A DNA stretch of 64,000 nt from an uncultured Sulfitobacter sp. (GCF_947497275.1 NZ_CANMFS010000001.1:248001-312000), one strand, 5' to 3'. Positions 28,964-39,200 are shown, numbered from the stretch's first letter. Numbers and translations: made by a program. Notes: a model not told the origin generated them from the sequence alone.

Positions 28964-28967
28964 ACGG

Positions 28968-29249
28968 ATGTTGGTTCCCGTCCTTGTCGTCATTCTCGCG
29001 CTGTGGATGCTTGGTTGCGGCTACGCAGGGTATACGCGCCGCTTTGGCCTTTTTTTTGCTGTTGCCGCTCTCGGTATCGGGCTCAATACGCTGTGGATGA
29101 TGATCGGGCTCGACGCGCGCCCGTTTTCGCCTCCCGCATTGATGGCCCATGCGGCGGCGGTGCTGTATGCGCTGTGCGCGCTTGCGACGGGCTGGCTGGC
29201 GGGACGTCTCGCGCGCAGTTGGCGTAACAGCAGGGTGGACGCGGAATGA
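28968..29249 (+). CDS. Small membrane protein 4 of the murC-murB insertion
   Basis: A 93-residue protein with three hydrophobic segments (about 1-20, 25-46 and 58-82) and a basic tail [10 protein letters not shown]. The ATG at 28968 lies four bases after the DUF2484 stop; its own stop overlaps the murB start (ATGA). No family could be assigned. Its position in a continuous coupled series suggests it is made in step with MurC and MurB. Confidence 0.75.
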   Translation: MLVPVLVVILALWMLGCGYAGYTRRFGLFFAVAALGIGLNTLWMMIGLDARPFSPPALMAHAAAVLYALCALATGWLAGRLARSWRNSRVDAE

Positions 29250-30163
29250 CAGAGATGCCCGAGGTGCGCGGCAAGCTGACCCCGCACCGTGCCTTGTCAG
29301 AGCTGACATGGTTGCGCGTCGGAGGGCCTGCGGATTATCTTTTCCAACCCGCCGATGCAGAGGATCTGCAAGGGTTTCTGCGCGCGCTGCCAGGCACTAT
29401 TCAGGTGTTCGCGATGGGCGTCGGGTCCAATCTCATCGTGCGGGACGGCGGGTTGCGCGCGGTGGTGATCCGGCTCGGTCGCGGATTCAATGGTATCGAC
29501 ATCGACGGCGGAACCATCACGGCCGGTGCCGCGGCGCTGGATGCGCATGTGGCGCGCAAGGCCGCCGATGCGGGCCTTGACCTTGCGTTTTTGCGTACCA
29601 TTCCGGGCAGCATCGGTGGCGCGGTGCGGATGAACGCAGGGTGCTATGGCACCTACACCGCCGATCACTTTGTCAGCGCGCAGGCGGTTACGCGCGGCGG
29701 CGATCTGGTCACACTCGGTGCGCGGGATCTGGCATTCGGCTACCGGCACAGCACGCTCGCAGAGGGCGCGGTGCTCGTGAGTGCGACGTTCGCGCCGCCG
29801 AAAGGTGTGCCCGAGGCGCTGCACGACCGCATGGCCGAGCAACTGAGCAAGCGTGACGCGACGCAACCTACAAAGGACCGCAGCGCCGGCTCCACGTTCC
29901 GCAACCCTGCGGGCTACAGCTCGACGGGTCGCGGCGACGATGTGCACGATCTCAAGGCATGGAAGCTGATCGAGGATGCGGGGATGAAAGGCGCGGTGCG
30001 CGGCGGCGCGCAGATGTCGCCCAAGCACGCCAACTTTTTGATCAACACCGGCTCCGCCACCGCCGCCGACCTGATCGGACTGGGCGAAGATGTGCGAAAA
30101 AAGGTTTACGATTCCAGCGGTATCACGCTAGAGTGGGAGATACTGCGGATCGGTGAAGATTAG
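29246..30163 (+). CDS. murB: UDP-N-acetylenolpyruvoylglucosamine reductase MurB
   Basis: A 305-residue FAD- and NADPH-dependent enzyme that makes UDP-MurNAc. [36 protein letters not shown] and [21 protein letters not shown] are FAD-domain signatures. The proton-donating serine sits in [12 protein letters not shown], and the late [16 protein letters not shown] is the type I/II common end. Substrate comes from MurA, not in this window. It starts in the stop of the preceding small membrane protein, and an 86-base gap separates it from ddl. Confidence 0.96.
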   Translation: MTEMPEVRGKLTPHRALSELTWLRVGGPADYLFQPADAEDLQGFLRALPGTIQVFAMGVGSNLIVRDGGLRAVVIRLGRGFNGIDIDGGTITAGAAALDAHVARKAADAGLDLAFLRTIPGSIGGAVRMNAGCYGTYTADHFVSAQAVTRGGDLVTLGARDLAFGYRHSTLAEGAVLVSATFAPPKGVPEALHDRMAEQLSKRDATQPTKDRSAGSTFRNPAGYSSTGRGDDVHDLKAWKLIEDAGMKGAVRGGAQMSPKHANFLINTGSATAADLIGLGEDVRKKVYDSSGITLEWEILRIGED

Positions 30164-30249
30164 AGCCCTCCCCAGACTGGCAAAAACCGTGCAAAGCGGG
30201 TTCAGAAAATAAACCAAGGGCCGCAAACGGTCCGGGACATTGAAGGCAA

Positions 30250-31173
30250 ATGGGTATGTCGAGCAGGACAAACCCGACAGTTGCGGTATTGATGGGCGGC
30301 CCCTCGGCAGAGCGCGAGGTGTCACTCGCTTCGGGGCGCGCGTGCGCCGCTGCACTGCGGGAATATGGGTACCGGGATGTGGTCGAGGTCGACGCAGGCC
30401 CAGACTTGTGTGCCGTACTGACGCGGATCAAACCGGATGCCGCTCTCAATTGCCTGCACGGTCGCTGGGGCGAAGACGGGTGTGTACAGGGCCTGCTCGA
30501 ATGGCTCGGCATCCCCTATTCGCATTCCGGTGTGTTGGCCTCCGCCGTCGCGATGGACAAACAACGCAGCAAGGCCGTGTTCCGCGCCGCTGGTCTGCCG
30601 ATCGTCGACAGCATCATCGTCAAGGCGGACGCGGTGCGCGCGGCGCACGTCATGCTGCCCCCCTATGTAGTCAAGCCCAATAACGAAGGGTCGTCGGTGG
30701 GCGTGTATCTCGTGGACGTTGAAAACAACGGGCCACCGCAGCTTGATCCTGAGATGCCCGATGAGGTGATGGTGGAGACATTCGCGCCGGGCCGGGAGCT
30801 GACGACGACCGTGGTGGGCGATCGCGCGCTGACCGTCACGGATATCGTCACGACCGGCTGGTACGATTACGATGCAAAATACAAGGAGGGCGGCTCGACC
30901 CATATCGTGCCCGCCGACGTTCCCGAAGAGATCTTCAATCTGTGCCTCGATTATGCTCTGCGCGCGCACCGCGCTTTGGGGTGTCGCGGGCTGAGCCGGA
31001 CCGATTTTCGCTGGGACGAGGCGCGCGGCACCGAAGGTCTGATCCTGCTCGAAACCAATACACAGCCCGGCATGACCGGCACGTCGCTGACGCCGGAACA
31101 GGCGCAGGCGACGGGCATGAGCCTTCCCGAATTATGTGCCTGGATGGTGGAGGATGCCTCATGCGGACGTTGA
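30250..31173 (+). CDS. ddl: D-alanine-D-alanine ligase
   Basis: A 307-residue ATP-grasp enzyme forming the dipeptide used by MurF. VLMGGPSAEREVSLASG opens the fold, then ALHGRWGEDG-like CLHGRWGEDGCVQGLLEWLG, PYSHSGVLASAVAMDK, PYVVKPNNEGSSVGV (ATP lysine), and the metal-binding end LLETNTQPGMTGTSLTPEQA. AAGG precedes the ATG at 30250; a second ATG two codons later is also possible. The last 13 bases overlap ftsQ. Confidence 0.96.
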   Translation: MGMSSRTNPTVAVLMGGPSAEREVSLASGRACAAALREYGYRDVVEVDAGPDLCAVLTRIKPDAALNCLHGRWGEDGCVQGLLEWLGIPYSHSGVLASAVAMDKQRSKAVFRAAGLPIVDSIIVKADAVRAAHVMLPPYVVKPNNEGSSVGVYLVDVENNGPPQLDPEMPDEVMVETFAPGRELTTTVVGDRALTVTDIVTTGWYDYDAKYKEGGSTHIVPADVPEEIFNLCLDYALRAHRALGCRGLSRTDFRWDEARGTEGLILLETNTQPGMTGTSLTPEQAQATGMSLPELCAWMVEDASCGR

Positions 31174-32051
31174 TCCGGCGCGCGCCTAAACCCGGCAGGC
31201 CCGATCCCGCGCCGTCGCGCTGGGCGTGGCGCATGCAGCGATTGATGCTCACGCCCGGCGTCCGGTTCGGCCTGCGCGCGGGTGTGCCGTTCTGCCTGAC
31301 GTTGCTGGCTGGTACGTGGTATCTGGCGGATGATACGCGCCGCGGTGCGATCGAGCAGATAATCGTCGACGCACGCGCCAGCATCGAGACGCGGCCCGAA
31401 TTCATGGTCAACCTGATGGCCATCGACGGGGTCGAGGACAAGCTGGCCAGCTATATCCGCGAAAGCCTGCCGCTAAATTTCCCGATTTCGAGCTTTGATC
31501 TGGATCTGGACGCGATGCGGCGCACCGTCAGCGAGATTTCAGCCGTCAAATCTGCCTCCGTGCGCATCCGCCCGGGCGGCGTTTTGCAGATCGACGTTCA
31601 GCCGCGCGAGGCGGTGGCCCTGTGGCGGTCAGCGGCCGGGCTTGTCCTGATCGACGAAAATGGCATTTACGTTGCGACCGCGACAAGCCGCCACGCGCGG
31701 CCCGATCTGCCGTTGATCGCGGGCGAGGCGGCGAACGCGCATGTGGACGAGGCGCTGGGCCTCATGCAGGCAGCGGCACCCCTTGGCGCGCGGCTGCGCG
31801 GTCTGGTACGCATGGGCGCGCGGCGCTGGGATGTTGTGCTGGACCGCGACCAACGCATCCTGCTTCCCGAGCAAGAACCGATGCGCGCGCTCGAACGGGT
31901 GGTGGCGCTGGAAGGCGCGCAGGACGTCCTGTCGCGCGATGTGGCGGGAGTGGATCTGCGGCTCGATCGCCGTCCGACGGTACAAATGACAACAGAGGCC
32001 GCCGTTGAGAGGCAGGCCCAACAGGCAGCGTTTAGGGCAGAAAACAAATGA
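31161..32051 (+). CDS. ftsQ: Cell division protein FtsQ
   Basis: A 296-residue bitopic protein. The ATG at 31161 is chosen because GGAGGATG precedes it and the cytoplasmic tail is basic; the frame is open further upstream only as a mirror of ddl. A membrane segment at about 37-57 (GLRAGVPFCLTLLAGTWYLA) is followed by a POTRA domain (LPLNFPISSFDLDLDAMRRT) and the FtsQ domain with VQPREAVALWR and ILLPEQEPMRALERVV. FtsQ recruits FtsB and FtsL. It overlaps ddl by 13 bases and ftsA by four. Confidence 0.92.
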   Translation: MRTLIRRAPKPGRPDPAPSRWAWRMQRLMLTPGVRFGLRAGVPFCLTLLAGTWYLADDTRRGAIEQIIVDARASIETRPEFMVNLMAIDGVEDKLASYIRESLPLNFPISSFDLDLDAMRRTVSEISAVKSASVRIRPGGVLQIDVQPREAVALWRSAAGLVLIDENGIYVATATSRHARPDLPLIAGEAANAHVDEALGLMQAAAPLGARLRGLVRMGARRWDVVLDRDQRILLPEQEPMRALERVVALEGAQDVLSRDVAGVDLRLDRRPTVQMTTEAAVERQAQQAAFRAENK

Positions 32052-33382
32052 ATGATCTGTATCAGAGCCAGCGGACCATGCGACACATGCGCAAACTCGC
32101 CATGCAGCGCGGCGTGGTGGCCATCTTGGACGTAGGCAGTTCCAAGATTGCGGCCCTGGTCCTGCGGTTCGACGGGACCGCGCGGCTCAACGATGACGGC
32201 GAGGTGCGATCGCTGGCGGGCGGATCGGGCTTTCGTGTGATCGGGGCGGCGACCACGCGGTCGCGCGGTGTCCGCTTTGGCGAGATCGTCGCGATGCAGG
32301 AAACCGAGCGCGCGATCCGTACCGCGCTTCAGGCCGCGCAAAAGATGGCCGGTATCCGTGTCGATCACGTGATCGCCTGCTTTTCGGGCGGCGAACCGCG
32401 CAGTTACGGACTGGACGCGCAGGTGGGGCTGGAAGATCAGGTCGTCACCGAGGATGATGTCGGCCGGGTGCTGGCGTCGTGCGATGTGCCCGAATACGGC
32501 GAGGGCCGCGAGGTGCTGCACGCGCAACCGGTAAATTTCACGCTGGATCACCGGACCGGCCTGGGCGATCCGCGCGGGCAGCTTGGCAATGATCTGAGCG
32601 TGGATCTGCACATGCTGACGGTCGATGCCGCCGCCGTGCAACATCTGGCCTACTGCATCAAACGCTGCGATCTGGAACTCGCGGGCATCGCGTCTTCTGC
32701 CTATGTGTCCGGCATTTCCTCGCTGGTCGAGGATGAGCAGGAACTCGGCGCCGCCTGTATCGATCTGGGCGGCGGAGCAACCGGCGTCTCGATCTTTATA
32801 AAGAAACACATGATCTACGCCGACAGCATCCGCATGGGCGGCGATCACGTGACATCCGATATCTCAATGGGCCTGTCGGTGCCGACGGCCAATGCCGAGC
32901 GGATCAAGACATTTTACGGCGGTGTGCAGGCCACCGGTATGGACGACCGCGAGATGATCGAAATCGGCGGTGAGACGGGCGATTACGAGCACGACCGGCG
33001 CACCGCCAGCCGCGCGGAACTGATCGGCATCATGCGCCCCCGCGTCGAGGAAATTCTGGAAGAAGCGCGCGCCCGACTGGACGCTGCCGGGTTCGATCAT
33101 CTGCCAAGCCAGCAAATTGTCCTGACCGGCGGCGGCAGCCAGATCCCCGGTCTTGATGGTCTGGCAAGCAAGATCCTGGGACAGCAGGTGCGCCTTGGCC
33201 GCCCCTTGCGGGTACACGGGTTGCCGCAGGCGGCGACCGGCCCCGGATTTTCGTCCTCTGTTGGGTTGGCGTTGTTCGCGGCACACCCTCAGGATGAATG
33301 GTGGGACTTCGATATTCCAGCCGACAGGTACCCCGCGCGGTCACTCAAGCGGGCGGTGAAATGGTTCAAGGACAACTGGTAG
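32048..33382 (+). CDS. ftsA: Cell division actin-like protein FtsA
   Basis: A 444-residue actin-fold ATPase that tethers FtsZ to the membrane. AILDVGSSKIAALVLRF is the phosphate-1 loop, CIDLGGGATGVSIFIKK the phosphate-2 loop and IVLTGGGSQIPGLDGLASKI the adenosine motif. The end SLKRAVKWFKDNW is the amphipathic membrane-targeting helix. About 25 extra residues sit before the first strand, usual for alphaproteobacteria. It begins inside the ftsQ stop, and a 178-base gap before ftsZ may hold a separate ftsZ promoter. Confidence 0.96.
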   Translation: MNDLYQSQRTMRHMRKLAMQRGVVAILDVGSSKIAALVLRFDGTARLNDDGEVRSLAGGSGFRVIGAATTRSRGVRFGEIVAMQETERAIRTALQAAQKMAGIRVDHVIACFSGGEPRSYGLDAQVGLEDQVVTEDDVGRVLASCDVPEYGEGREVLHAQPVNFTLDHRTGLGDPRGQLGNDLSVDLHMLTVDAAAVQHLAYCIKRCDLELAGIASSAYVSGISSLVEDEQELGAACIDLGGGATGVSIFIKKHMIYADSIRMGGDHVTSDISMGLSVPTANAERIKTFYGGVQATGMDDREMIEIGGETGDYEHDRRTASRAELIGIMRPRVEEILEEARARLDAAGFDHLPSQQIVLTGGGSQIPGLDGLASKILGQQVRLGRPLRVHGLPQAATGPGFSSSVGLALFAAHPQDEWWDFDIPADRYPARSLKRAVKWFKDNW

Positions 33383-33560
33383 CCGCAAGATCGGGTAGCT
33401 CCCTGCGAAATGCGGTAAGAACTGGCGAAAAATTGCCTAGATTTAGCTGTAAACTGGCCTTTTTTGCGTGACGCCAGAGGTTATGACGTCTAGAATTGAG
33501 CAAATTTGGGACAAAAATGACCCGCGCGGTGCGGGCAAGCAGAACAGGCGGATCCAAACG

Positions 33561-35243
33561 ATGACTTTGAACCTTTCGATGCCGGGACAGGACGATCTCA
33601 AGCCACGCATTACCGTATTCGGTGTGGGCGGGGCAGGCGGCAACGCCGTGAACAACATGATCGACAAGGAATTGGACGGGGTCGATTTCGTCGTGGCCAA
33701 CACCGACGCCCAGGCGTTGCAACAGGCCAAGGCCGAAAACCGTGTACAGCTGGGCATCAAGGTGACCGAAGGTCTGGGTGCCGGTGCGCGCGCTACCGTC
33801 GGTGCTGCTGCCGCTGAAGAGAGCATTGAGCAGATTGTGGATCATCTCGCCGGTGCGCACATGTGCTTTATCACCGCTGGAATGGGGGGCGGCACCGGTA
33901 CGGGCGCCGCGCCGATCATCGCACAAGCCGCGCGCGAGCTGGGTGTTCTGACAGTTGGCGTCGTGACCAAGCCGTTCCAGTTCGAAGGTGCCAAGCGGAT
34001 GCGCCAGGCCGAAGACGGCGTGGAATCGCTGCAAAAGGTCGTTGATACGCTGATCATCATTCCCAACCAGAACCTGTTCCGTCTGGCCAACGAAAAGACG
34101 ACCTTTACCGAGGCGTTCAGCATGGCGGACGATGTGCTGTATCAAGGTGTCAAAGGCGTTACTGACCTGATGGTGCGCCCGGGCCTGATCAACCTCGACT
34201 TTGCCGATGTTCGCGCCGTGATGGACGAGATGGGCAAGGCGATGATGGGGACCGGTGAGGCCGAGGGCGAGGATCGCGCCATCCAGGCCGCCGAAAAGGC
34301 GATCGCGAACCCGCTGCTCGACGAAATTTCGCTGCGCGGTGCCAAGGGTGTGCTGATTAACATCACCGGCGGTCACGACCTGACGCTGTTCGAACTGGAC
34401 GAAGCCGCCAACCGCATTCGTGAGGAAGTGGATCCCGAAGCCAACATCATCGTCGGCTCCACGCTCGATGAAACGATGGGCGGCATGATGCGTGTCAGCG
34501 TCGTGGCCACGGGGATCGATGCGCTCGACGTCAACACCGACATGCCCGTACCGCGCCGCTCCATGTCAAAGCCGCTTAACCAGGAGACACGCGTCGAGGA
34601 GCCGCGCGAGGAGCCCGTCGCCGCATCGGTGGCGGAGCCGGTTGCAGCCGTGGCCGAGTATCAGGAGGAGCCGCAGGCGCGCAGTTTCTTCGACGACGCC
34701 CCACATGAAGCGGCCCGTCAGGAAAATACCCGCGATATGTTCGCGTCGTCGCGCGCAGAGGAGAATATGGGAGCGGACGACGATCTGCCGCCTCCTGCCT
34801 ACACTCCCGAGCCTGTGGCGGAAACACCGTTGCGCGATCCAATCGAAGCTGAGCCGGAAACATTCGTCGCACCACGTGCGCCGACGCCCGGCACGCCTTC
34901 GCCCGAAGCGATGGCACGTCTGCGCGCCGCAGCTCAGCGCGCTGCGCCGACAGGCGAACGTTCTGCTGCGTCCAAGCCCGCGCCACAGGAGCCGCGCCAG
35001 CAGCAACCTGCCGCCGGTCAGGGCGAGCGTCCGCGCTTTGGCATCAACTCCCTGATCAACCGGATGACCGGCACGCAGGAAGGCGAAAGCCAGCCACGCG
35101 CGGTGCAACCTCAGGCCGCGCCACGTCGTCAGCCACCTGTTCAGGGCAACCAGTCCGCAGCGGCGCCACAGCCCCGCCAGGAACAGGATCCCGACCAGGA
35201 ACGGATCGAAATTCCTGCATTCCTGCGCCGTCAGGCTAATTAA
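33561..35243 (+). CDS. ftsZ: Cell division tubulin-like GTPase FtsZ
   Basis: A 560-residue GTPase forming the division ring. The ATG at 33561 ([20 protein letters not shown]) is preferred to an upstream one at 33468 because relatives begin close to [21 protein letters not shown] is at 21-30 and the tubulin signature GGGTGTGA at 109-116. NLDFADV and [13 protein letters not shown] [15 protein letters not shown] lie in the core. After about residue 340 comes a linker of nearly 200 residues rich in proline, glutamate and alanine, much longer than in E. coli (383 in total), then the partner-binding tail [15 protein letters not shown] terminator follows the stop. Confidence 0.97.
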   Translation: MTLNLSMPGQDDLKPRITVFGVGGAGGNAVNNMIDKELDGVDFVVANTDAQALQQAKAENRVQLGIKVTEGLGAGARATVGAAAAEESIEQIVDHLAGAHMCFITAGMGGGTGTGAAPIIAQAARELGVLTVGVVTKPFQFEGAKRMRQAEDGVESLQKVVDTLIIIPNQNLFRLANEKTTFTEAFSMADDVLYQGVKGVTDLMVRPGLINLDFADVRAVMDEMGKAMMGTGEAEGEDRAIQAAEKAIANPLLDEISLRGAKGVLINITGGHDLTLFELDEAANRIREEVDPEANIIVGSTLDETMGGMMRVSVVATGIDALDVNTDMPVPRRSMSKPLNQETRVEEPREEPVAASVAEPVAAVAEYQEEPQARSFFDDAPHEAARQENTRDMFASSRAEENMGADDDLPPPAYTPEPVAETPLRDPIEAEPETFVAPRAPTPGTPSPEAMARLRAAAQRAAPTGERSAASKPAPQEPRQQQPAAGQGERPRFGINSLINRMTGTQEGESQPRAVQPQAAPRRQPPVQGNQSAAAPQPRQEQDPDQERIEIPAFLRRQAN

Positions 35244-35267
35244 TTCACCGAAAAGCGTGATGTGAGG

Positions 35268-35290
35268 AGCCGCCTTCCGGCGGCTTTTCG
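35268..35290 (+). terminator. Rho-independent terminator behind ftsZ
   Basis: A 7-bp stem (35268-35274 with 35279-35285) with the loop TTCC is followed by TTTTCGCGTTTT. It closes the ftsA-ftsZ part of the cluster and separates it from lpxC. Confidence 0.75.
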
Positions 35291-35448
35291 CGTTTTATAA
35301 CATAGGCTTATTTCAAATCGGGCGGTATCCGGCCAGTTTGTTTCCGGTATGTTTCAGACGGTTGCAAAGTTTGAGTTGTGATGTGGCAACCGGCTTTCTA
35401 CTTAGGAGTTGATCAGGTGGAAACTTGACCAAGATTTGAGGTGACCCA

Positions 35449-36372
35449 GTGCAGACAACAGTTAAGACAGCGATCAGCTTTCGTGGCAACGGACTGCATT
35501 CTGGCCGCCCGGCGACCGTGACGGTCCGTCCTGCGGGCGTGCATCACGGTATCTGGTTCAAGCGGACCGACGTTCATCTGGGTGATACTATGATCGCTGC
35601 CCGTTGGGATGCGGTCAATCGTTCTCCTTTGTGCACCAAGCTGGAAAATGCTGCCGGTCTTCAGGTCTCCACCGTCGAACATCTCATGGCGGCATTGGCC
35701 GGCTGTGGTATCCACAATGCTTTGGTCGAGATCGACGGACCCGAAGTGCCGATCCTCGACGGATCTTCCGCGCCTTTCGTGCGAGGCATCATGACGCGTG
35801 GCGTGCGGTTTCAGGCGGCTCCGGTCATGGCGATCGAAGTTCTGAAAGAAGTGACGGTGCGAGACGGCGATGCGATGGCAACGCTGGTGCCGTCTGACAC
35901 GCTGCGCATCGATTTCGAAATTGATTTCGCCGATGCGGCGATCGGGCACCAGCGGAAAACGCTGGTCATGAACAACGGCTCTTTCGCGCGTGAGTTGTGC
36001 GACAGCCGCACCTTCTGCCGGCAGGCCGACGTCGAAGCGATGCAGGCCAACGGATTGGCGTTGGGCGGTGCGGCGGGTCTGAATGCCGTGGTCTTCGATG
36101 GCGACGCGGTGGTGAGCCCGGGCGGTCTGCGTCATGCGGATGAGCCCGTGCGCCATAAAATGCTGGATGCGTTGGGTGATCTCGCACTCGCCGGGGCACC
36201 TTTGCTGGGTCACTACACAGGCGTGCGTGCGGGGCATTCACTGACCAACACACTGCTGCGCAAGCTGTTCGGGACACCCGGAGCGGTGCGGATGGTTGAA
36301 TGCGACGGCGCCATCGCCGCGCGTCTTCCCGGCTTCGGTCTGGTCTGGAACGAAATTCCGGCAGTCGCATGA
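35449..36372 (+). CDS. lpxC: UDP-3-O-acyl-N-acetylglucosamine deacetylase LpxC
   Basis: A 307-residue zinc hydrolase that performs the first committed step of lipid A synthesis. The start is a GTG at 35449 after GAGGTGA. SFRGNGLHSGRPATVTVRP opens the protein. The zinc ligands lie in STVEHLMAALAG and VRHKMLDALGDLALAG (HKxxD), and LVEIDGPEVPILDGSSAPFV is conserved. The last motif HSLTNTLLRKLF carries a catalytic histidine. It sits behind ftsZ as in many proteobacteria, but between two terminators, so it is probably transcribed alone. Confidence 0.96.
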   Translation: MQTTVKTAISFRGNGLHSGRPATVTVRPAGVHHGIWFKRTDVHLGDTMIAARWDAVNRSPLCTKLENAAGLQVSTVEHLMAALAGCGIHNALVEIDGPEVPILDGSSAPFVRGIMTRGVRFQAAPVMAIEVLKEVTVRDGDAMATLVPSDTLRIDFEIDFADAAIGHQRKTLVMNNGSFARELCDSRTFCRQADVEAMQANGLALGGAAGLNAVVFDGDAVVSPGGLRHADEPVRHKMLDALGDLALAGAPLLGHYTGVRAGHSLTNTLLRKLFGTPGAVRMVECDGAIAARLPGFGLVWNEIPAVA

Positions 36373-36408
36373 CAATAAGGCGCTTTCCGTTCCTGAACCA
36401 AGAGTGTT

Positions 36409-36442
36409 AAAAGGCCCGTAGCACCCGCTTCGGGCCTTTTTC
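36409..36442 (+). terminator. Rho-independent terminator behind lpxC
   Basis: AAAAGGCCCG (36409-36418) pairs with CGGGCCTTTT (36431-36440), a perfect 10-bp stem with a 12-base loop and a T-run. The symmetrical A/T ends would also work on the other strand. Confidence 0.88.
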
Positions 36443-36556
36443 CAAAGTGGTAAATCGGCGTTTTGCCCCGTCGGTTATTGTGCTAACACGAGGGCACGCG
36501 GGCATCATGTATCTGCCCGCGAGAGTTTTGTGATCGAAGAATAAGGATGGCCAAGG

Positions 36557-37429
36557 ATGGGTTTTCGGGGGTCTGCGAAAGGTCTTTCCGCCACATTGGC
36601 GGTTGTTGCGACACTCGGCGCGTGTGGTGTCGGCACCGATGCCGGCAGGGTCACCGACAGTTTCTTCAACCCGCAGGAAATCCCGCTTGAAACCTACACG
36701 CCCGAACAAATTTTCGAACGGGGCGAGTTCGAACTGAACCGCAAGCGCCCGGAAGAGGGCGCGTTCTACTTTTCAGAGATTGAACGGCTTTATCCGTATT
36801 CCGAATGGGCCAAGCGGGCGTTGATCATGCAGGCGTTCGCCTATCATCAGGACGGCGACTATCCCAACAGCCGCTCCGCGTCGCAGCGGTTCATCGACTT
36901 CTATCCCGACGATGACGATGCCGCCTATGCCGCCTATCTGCTCGCGCTCAGCTACTATGATCAGATCGACGACGTTGGTCGCGATCAGGGGCTCACATTT
37001 CAGGCGCTGCAATCACTGCGTCAGGTGATCGAACGCTATCCCGACAGCGAATATGCACGTACCTCGATCCTCAAGTTCGATCTGGCCTTCGATCATCTTG
37101 CGGGCAAGGAAATGGAGATCGGGCGCTATTACCTGCGCCGCGATCACTACACCGCAGCAATCAATCGCTTTCGTGTCGTCGTCGAGGATTTTCAGACCAC
37201 GACGCATACCGCCGAAGCGCTGCACCGGCTGGTCGAGTCGTACCTGAGCCTCGGCCTCGTCGAAGAGGCGCAGACGGCGGGTGCCATACTGGGCTACAAC
37301 TACCAATCGACTGAATGGTACGCAGACAGTTACAAATTGCTGACCGGTCGCGGTCTTGAGCTGAAATCGCTGGGCGATAACTGGCTATCGACGATATACC
37401 GTCAGACGCTGAAAGGCGAATGGCTGTAA
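36557..37429 (+). CDS. bamD: Outer-membrane assembly lipoprotein BamD
   Basis: A 290-residue lipoprotein of the BAM complex that folds beta-barrel proteins into the outer membrane. The signal peptide ends in the lipobox TLGAC with lipidated C23. The mature protein has TPR-like repeats: QIFERGEFELNRKRPEEGAF, EIERLYPYSEWAKRALIMQA, YPNSRSASQRFIDFYP and YALAHDQYD-like YLLALSYYDQIDDVGRDQ, then ERYPDSEYARTSILKFDLAF. It precedes recN by 37 bases, a pairing often seen in alphaproteobacteria. Confidence 0.94.
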   Translation: MGFRGSAKGLSATLAVVATLGACGVGTDAGRVTDSFFNPQEIPLETYTPEQIFERGEFELNRKRPEEGAFYFSEIERLYPYSEWAKRALIMQAFAYHQDGDYPNSRSASQRFIDFYPDDDDAAYAAYLLALSYYDQIDDVGRDQGLTFQALQSLRQVIERYPDSEYARTSILKFDLAFDHLAGKEMEIGRYYLRRDHYTAAINRFRVVVEDFQTTTHTAEALHRLVESYLSLGLVEEAQTAGAILGYNYQSTEWYADSYKLLTGRGLELKSLGDNWLSTIYRQTLKGEWL

Positions 37430-37466
37430 TAGTGCGGCCACGCCTTCTTTCGACGGATACATCGTA

Positions 37467-39116
37467 ATGCTGCGCGGTCTGGATATTTCCGATATGCTGA
37501 TCATCGAACGGCTGGAACTGGATTTCCAGCCGGGGCTTAACGTCCTGACGGGCGAGACGGGCGCGGGCAAGTCGATCCTGCTCGATTCGCTGGGGTTCGT
37601 GTTGGGCTGGCGCGGACGCGCCGATCTGGTCCGGCAGGGGGCTGCCCAGGGGGAAGTGACCGCCTGGTTTGATCTGCCCGAAGGACATCCCGCTCATGCC
37701 GTACTGGAAGAGGCTGGATTGCCTGGGGGCGATGAGTTGATCCTGCGCCGGATCAACACCGCAGAGGGCCGCAAGACGGCGTGGGTGAACGACCGGCGCT
37801 GTTCCGGCGAGGTGCTGCGCCAGTTGAGCGAAACGCTCGTCGAGCTGCACGGCCAGCACGACGATCGCGGGCTGCTCAATCCGCGCGGGCACCGTGCGAT
37901 CCTTGACGATTTCGCACAGCTCGACACGTTGCGCGCGCGCACCCGCGCGGCATGGACCGACCGCAGCAGGACCCGCAAGGCGGTAGAGGCGGCGGCAAAG
38001 GTTCAGGAAGAGATCCGTGCGGAGGAGGAGTTTCTACGCTACGCGGTGGCCGAACTGGACAAGCTGGCCCCCGAGGAAGGGGAGGAAGCCGAGCTTGATA
38101 CGAAACGCCGGGTGATGCAGGCGGCGGAGAAGATCCGCGCCGATGTCGTGAATGCCTATGAGGCGATGGGCAACAACGGGGCAGAAGCGCAGATGGCCGA
38201 TGCGTTTCGCTGGCTCGACGGAGCGGCGGACCGCGCCGAGGGCGCGCTGGACGAACCGATGGCGGCCCTGAACCGCGCAATGATCGAACTTGACCTCGCG
38301 ATGGAAGGGGTGGTGCGCGCCATCGAAGTGATGTCGTTCGACGAACGCGAACTGGAAGATGCCGAAGAGCGGCTTTTCGCGATCCGTGCCCTCGCGCGCA
38401 AGCACGATGTGATGCCCGATACGCTCGCCGGGTTCGCGGACACGCTGCGCGCCAAGCTGGAGACGCTGGATGCAAGCGATGCGCGGCAGGCCGCTTTGCA
38501 GGCCGAAGCGAAAGCGGCAGACGCGGCTTATGAAACGGCAGCGGATGCCTTGGGGGATGCACGCCGTGCGGCTGCCGTACGGCTTGATAGAGCCGTGAGC
38601 GCCGAGCTTGCGCCACTTAAGATGGAGCGCGCCGTTTTCGCCACCCTGATCGAGAACGAGGCGCCCGGACCGGAGGGCCGCGACGCGGTGTCTTTCACCG
38701 TCGCTACCAACCCCGGCGCGCCTTCCGGCCCGCTCAACAAGATCGCATCGGGCGGCGAATTGAGCCGCTTTCTGCTGGCGCTCAAGGTGTGCCTTACACA
38801 GGCGCAATCGGGGCTGACGCTGATTTTTGACGAAATCGACCGAGGGGTAGGAGGCGCCACGGCGGATGCCGTCGGACGGCGGCTGGCGGCCTTGGCGCAG
38901 GACGGTCAGGTTCTTGTGGTCACCCACTCGCCGCAGGTTGCCGCCCTTGGCGCGCACCACTGGCGCGTAGAAAAATCGGTCCGTGACGGCATGACGACAA
39001 CCGATGTAGTACCGCTCGGGCGAGAGGAACGTGTGGACGAGGTGGCCCGTATGGTCTCGGGCGATACCATTACGGATGCCGCGCGCGAGGCCGCACGCGC
39101 CCTGTTAAGTGCCTGA
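37467..39116 (+). CDS. recN: DNA repair ATPase RecN
   Basis: A 549-residue SMC-like protein for double-strand break repair. The Walker A GETGAGKS is at 29-36, ELHGQHDDRGLLNP is a RecN-specific stretch, a long alpha-helical coiled coil fills about 150-370, and the C-terminal half-ATPase has the signature ASGGELSRFLLALK and Walker B LIFDEIDRGVGG followed by VTHSPQVAALG. Length matches the family (about 550). It probably shares a transcript with bamD. Confidence 0.96.
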   Translation: MLRGLDISDMLIIERLELDFQPGLNVLTGETGAGKSILLDSLGFVLGWRGRADLVRQGAAQGEVTAWFDLPEGHPAHAVLEEAGLPGGDELILRRINTAEGRKTAWVNDRRCSGEVLRQLSETLVELHGQHDDRGLLNPRGHRAILDDFAQLDTLRARTRAAWTDRSRTRKAVEAAAKVQEEIRAEEEFLRYAVAELDKLAPEEGEEAELDTKRRVMQAAEKIRADVVNAYEAMGNNGAEAQMADAFRWLDGAADRAEGALDEPMAALNRAMIELDLAMEGVVRAIEVMSFDERELEDAEERLFAIRALARKHDVMPDTLAGFADTLRAKLETLDASDARQAALQAEAKAADAAYETAADALGDARRAAAVRLDRAVSAELAPLKMERAVFATLIENEAPGPEGRDAVSFTVATNPGAPSGPLNKIASGGELSRFLLALKVCLTQAQSGLTLIFDEIDRGVGGATADAVGRRLAALAQDGQVLVVTHSPQVAALGAHHWRVEKSVRDGMTTTDVVPLGREERVDEVARMVSGDTITDAAREAARALLSA

Positions 39117-39200
39117 GCGGGCCGCACGTCTTGCATGCGCGGGCGCGCTGTGGTCTGAGCAAATCGTTCCGGACGGGGACCACCGGCGAGATGAGGGAAG

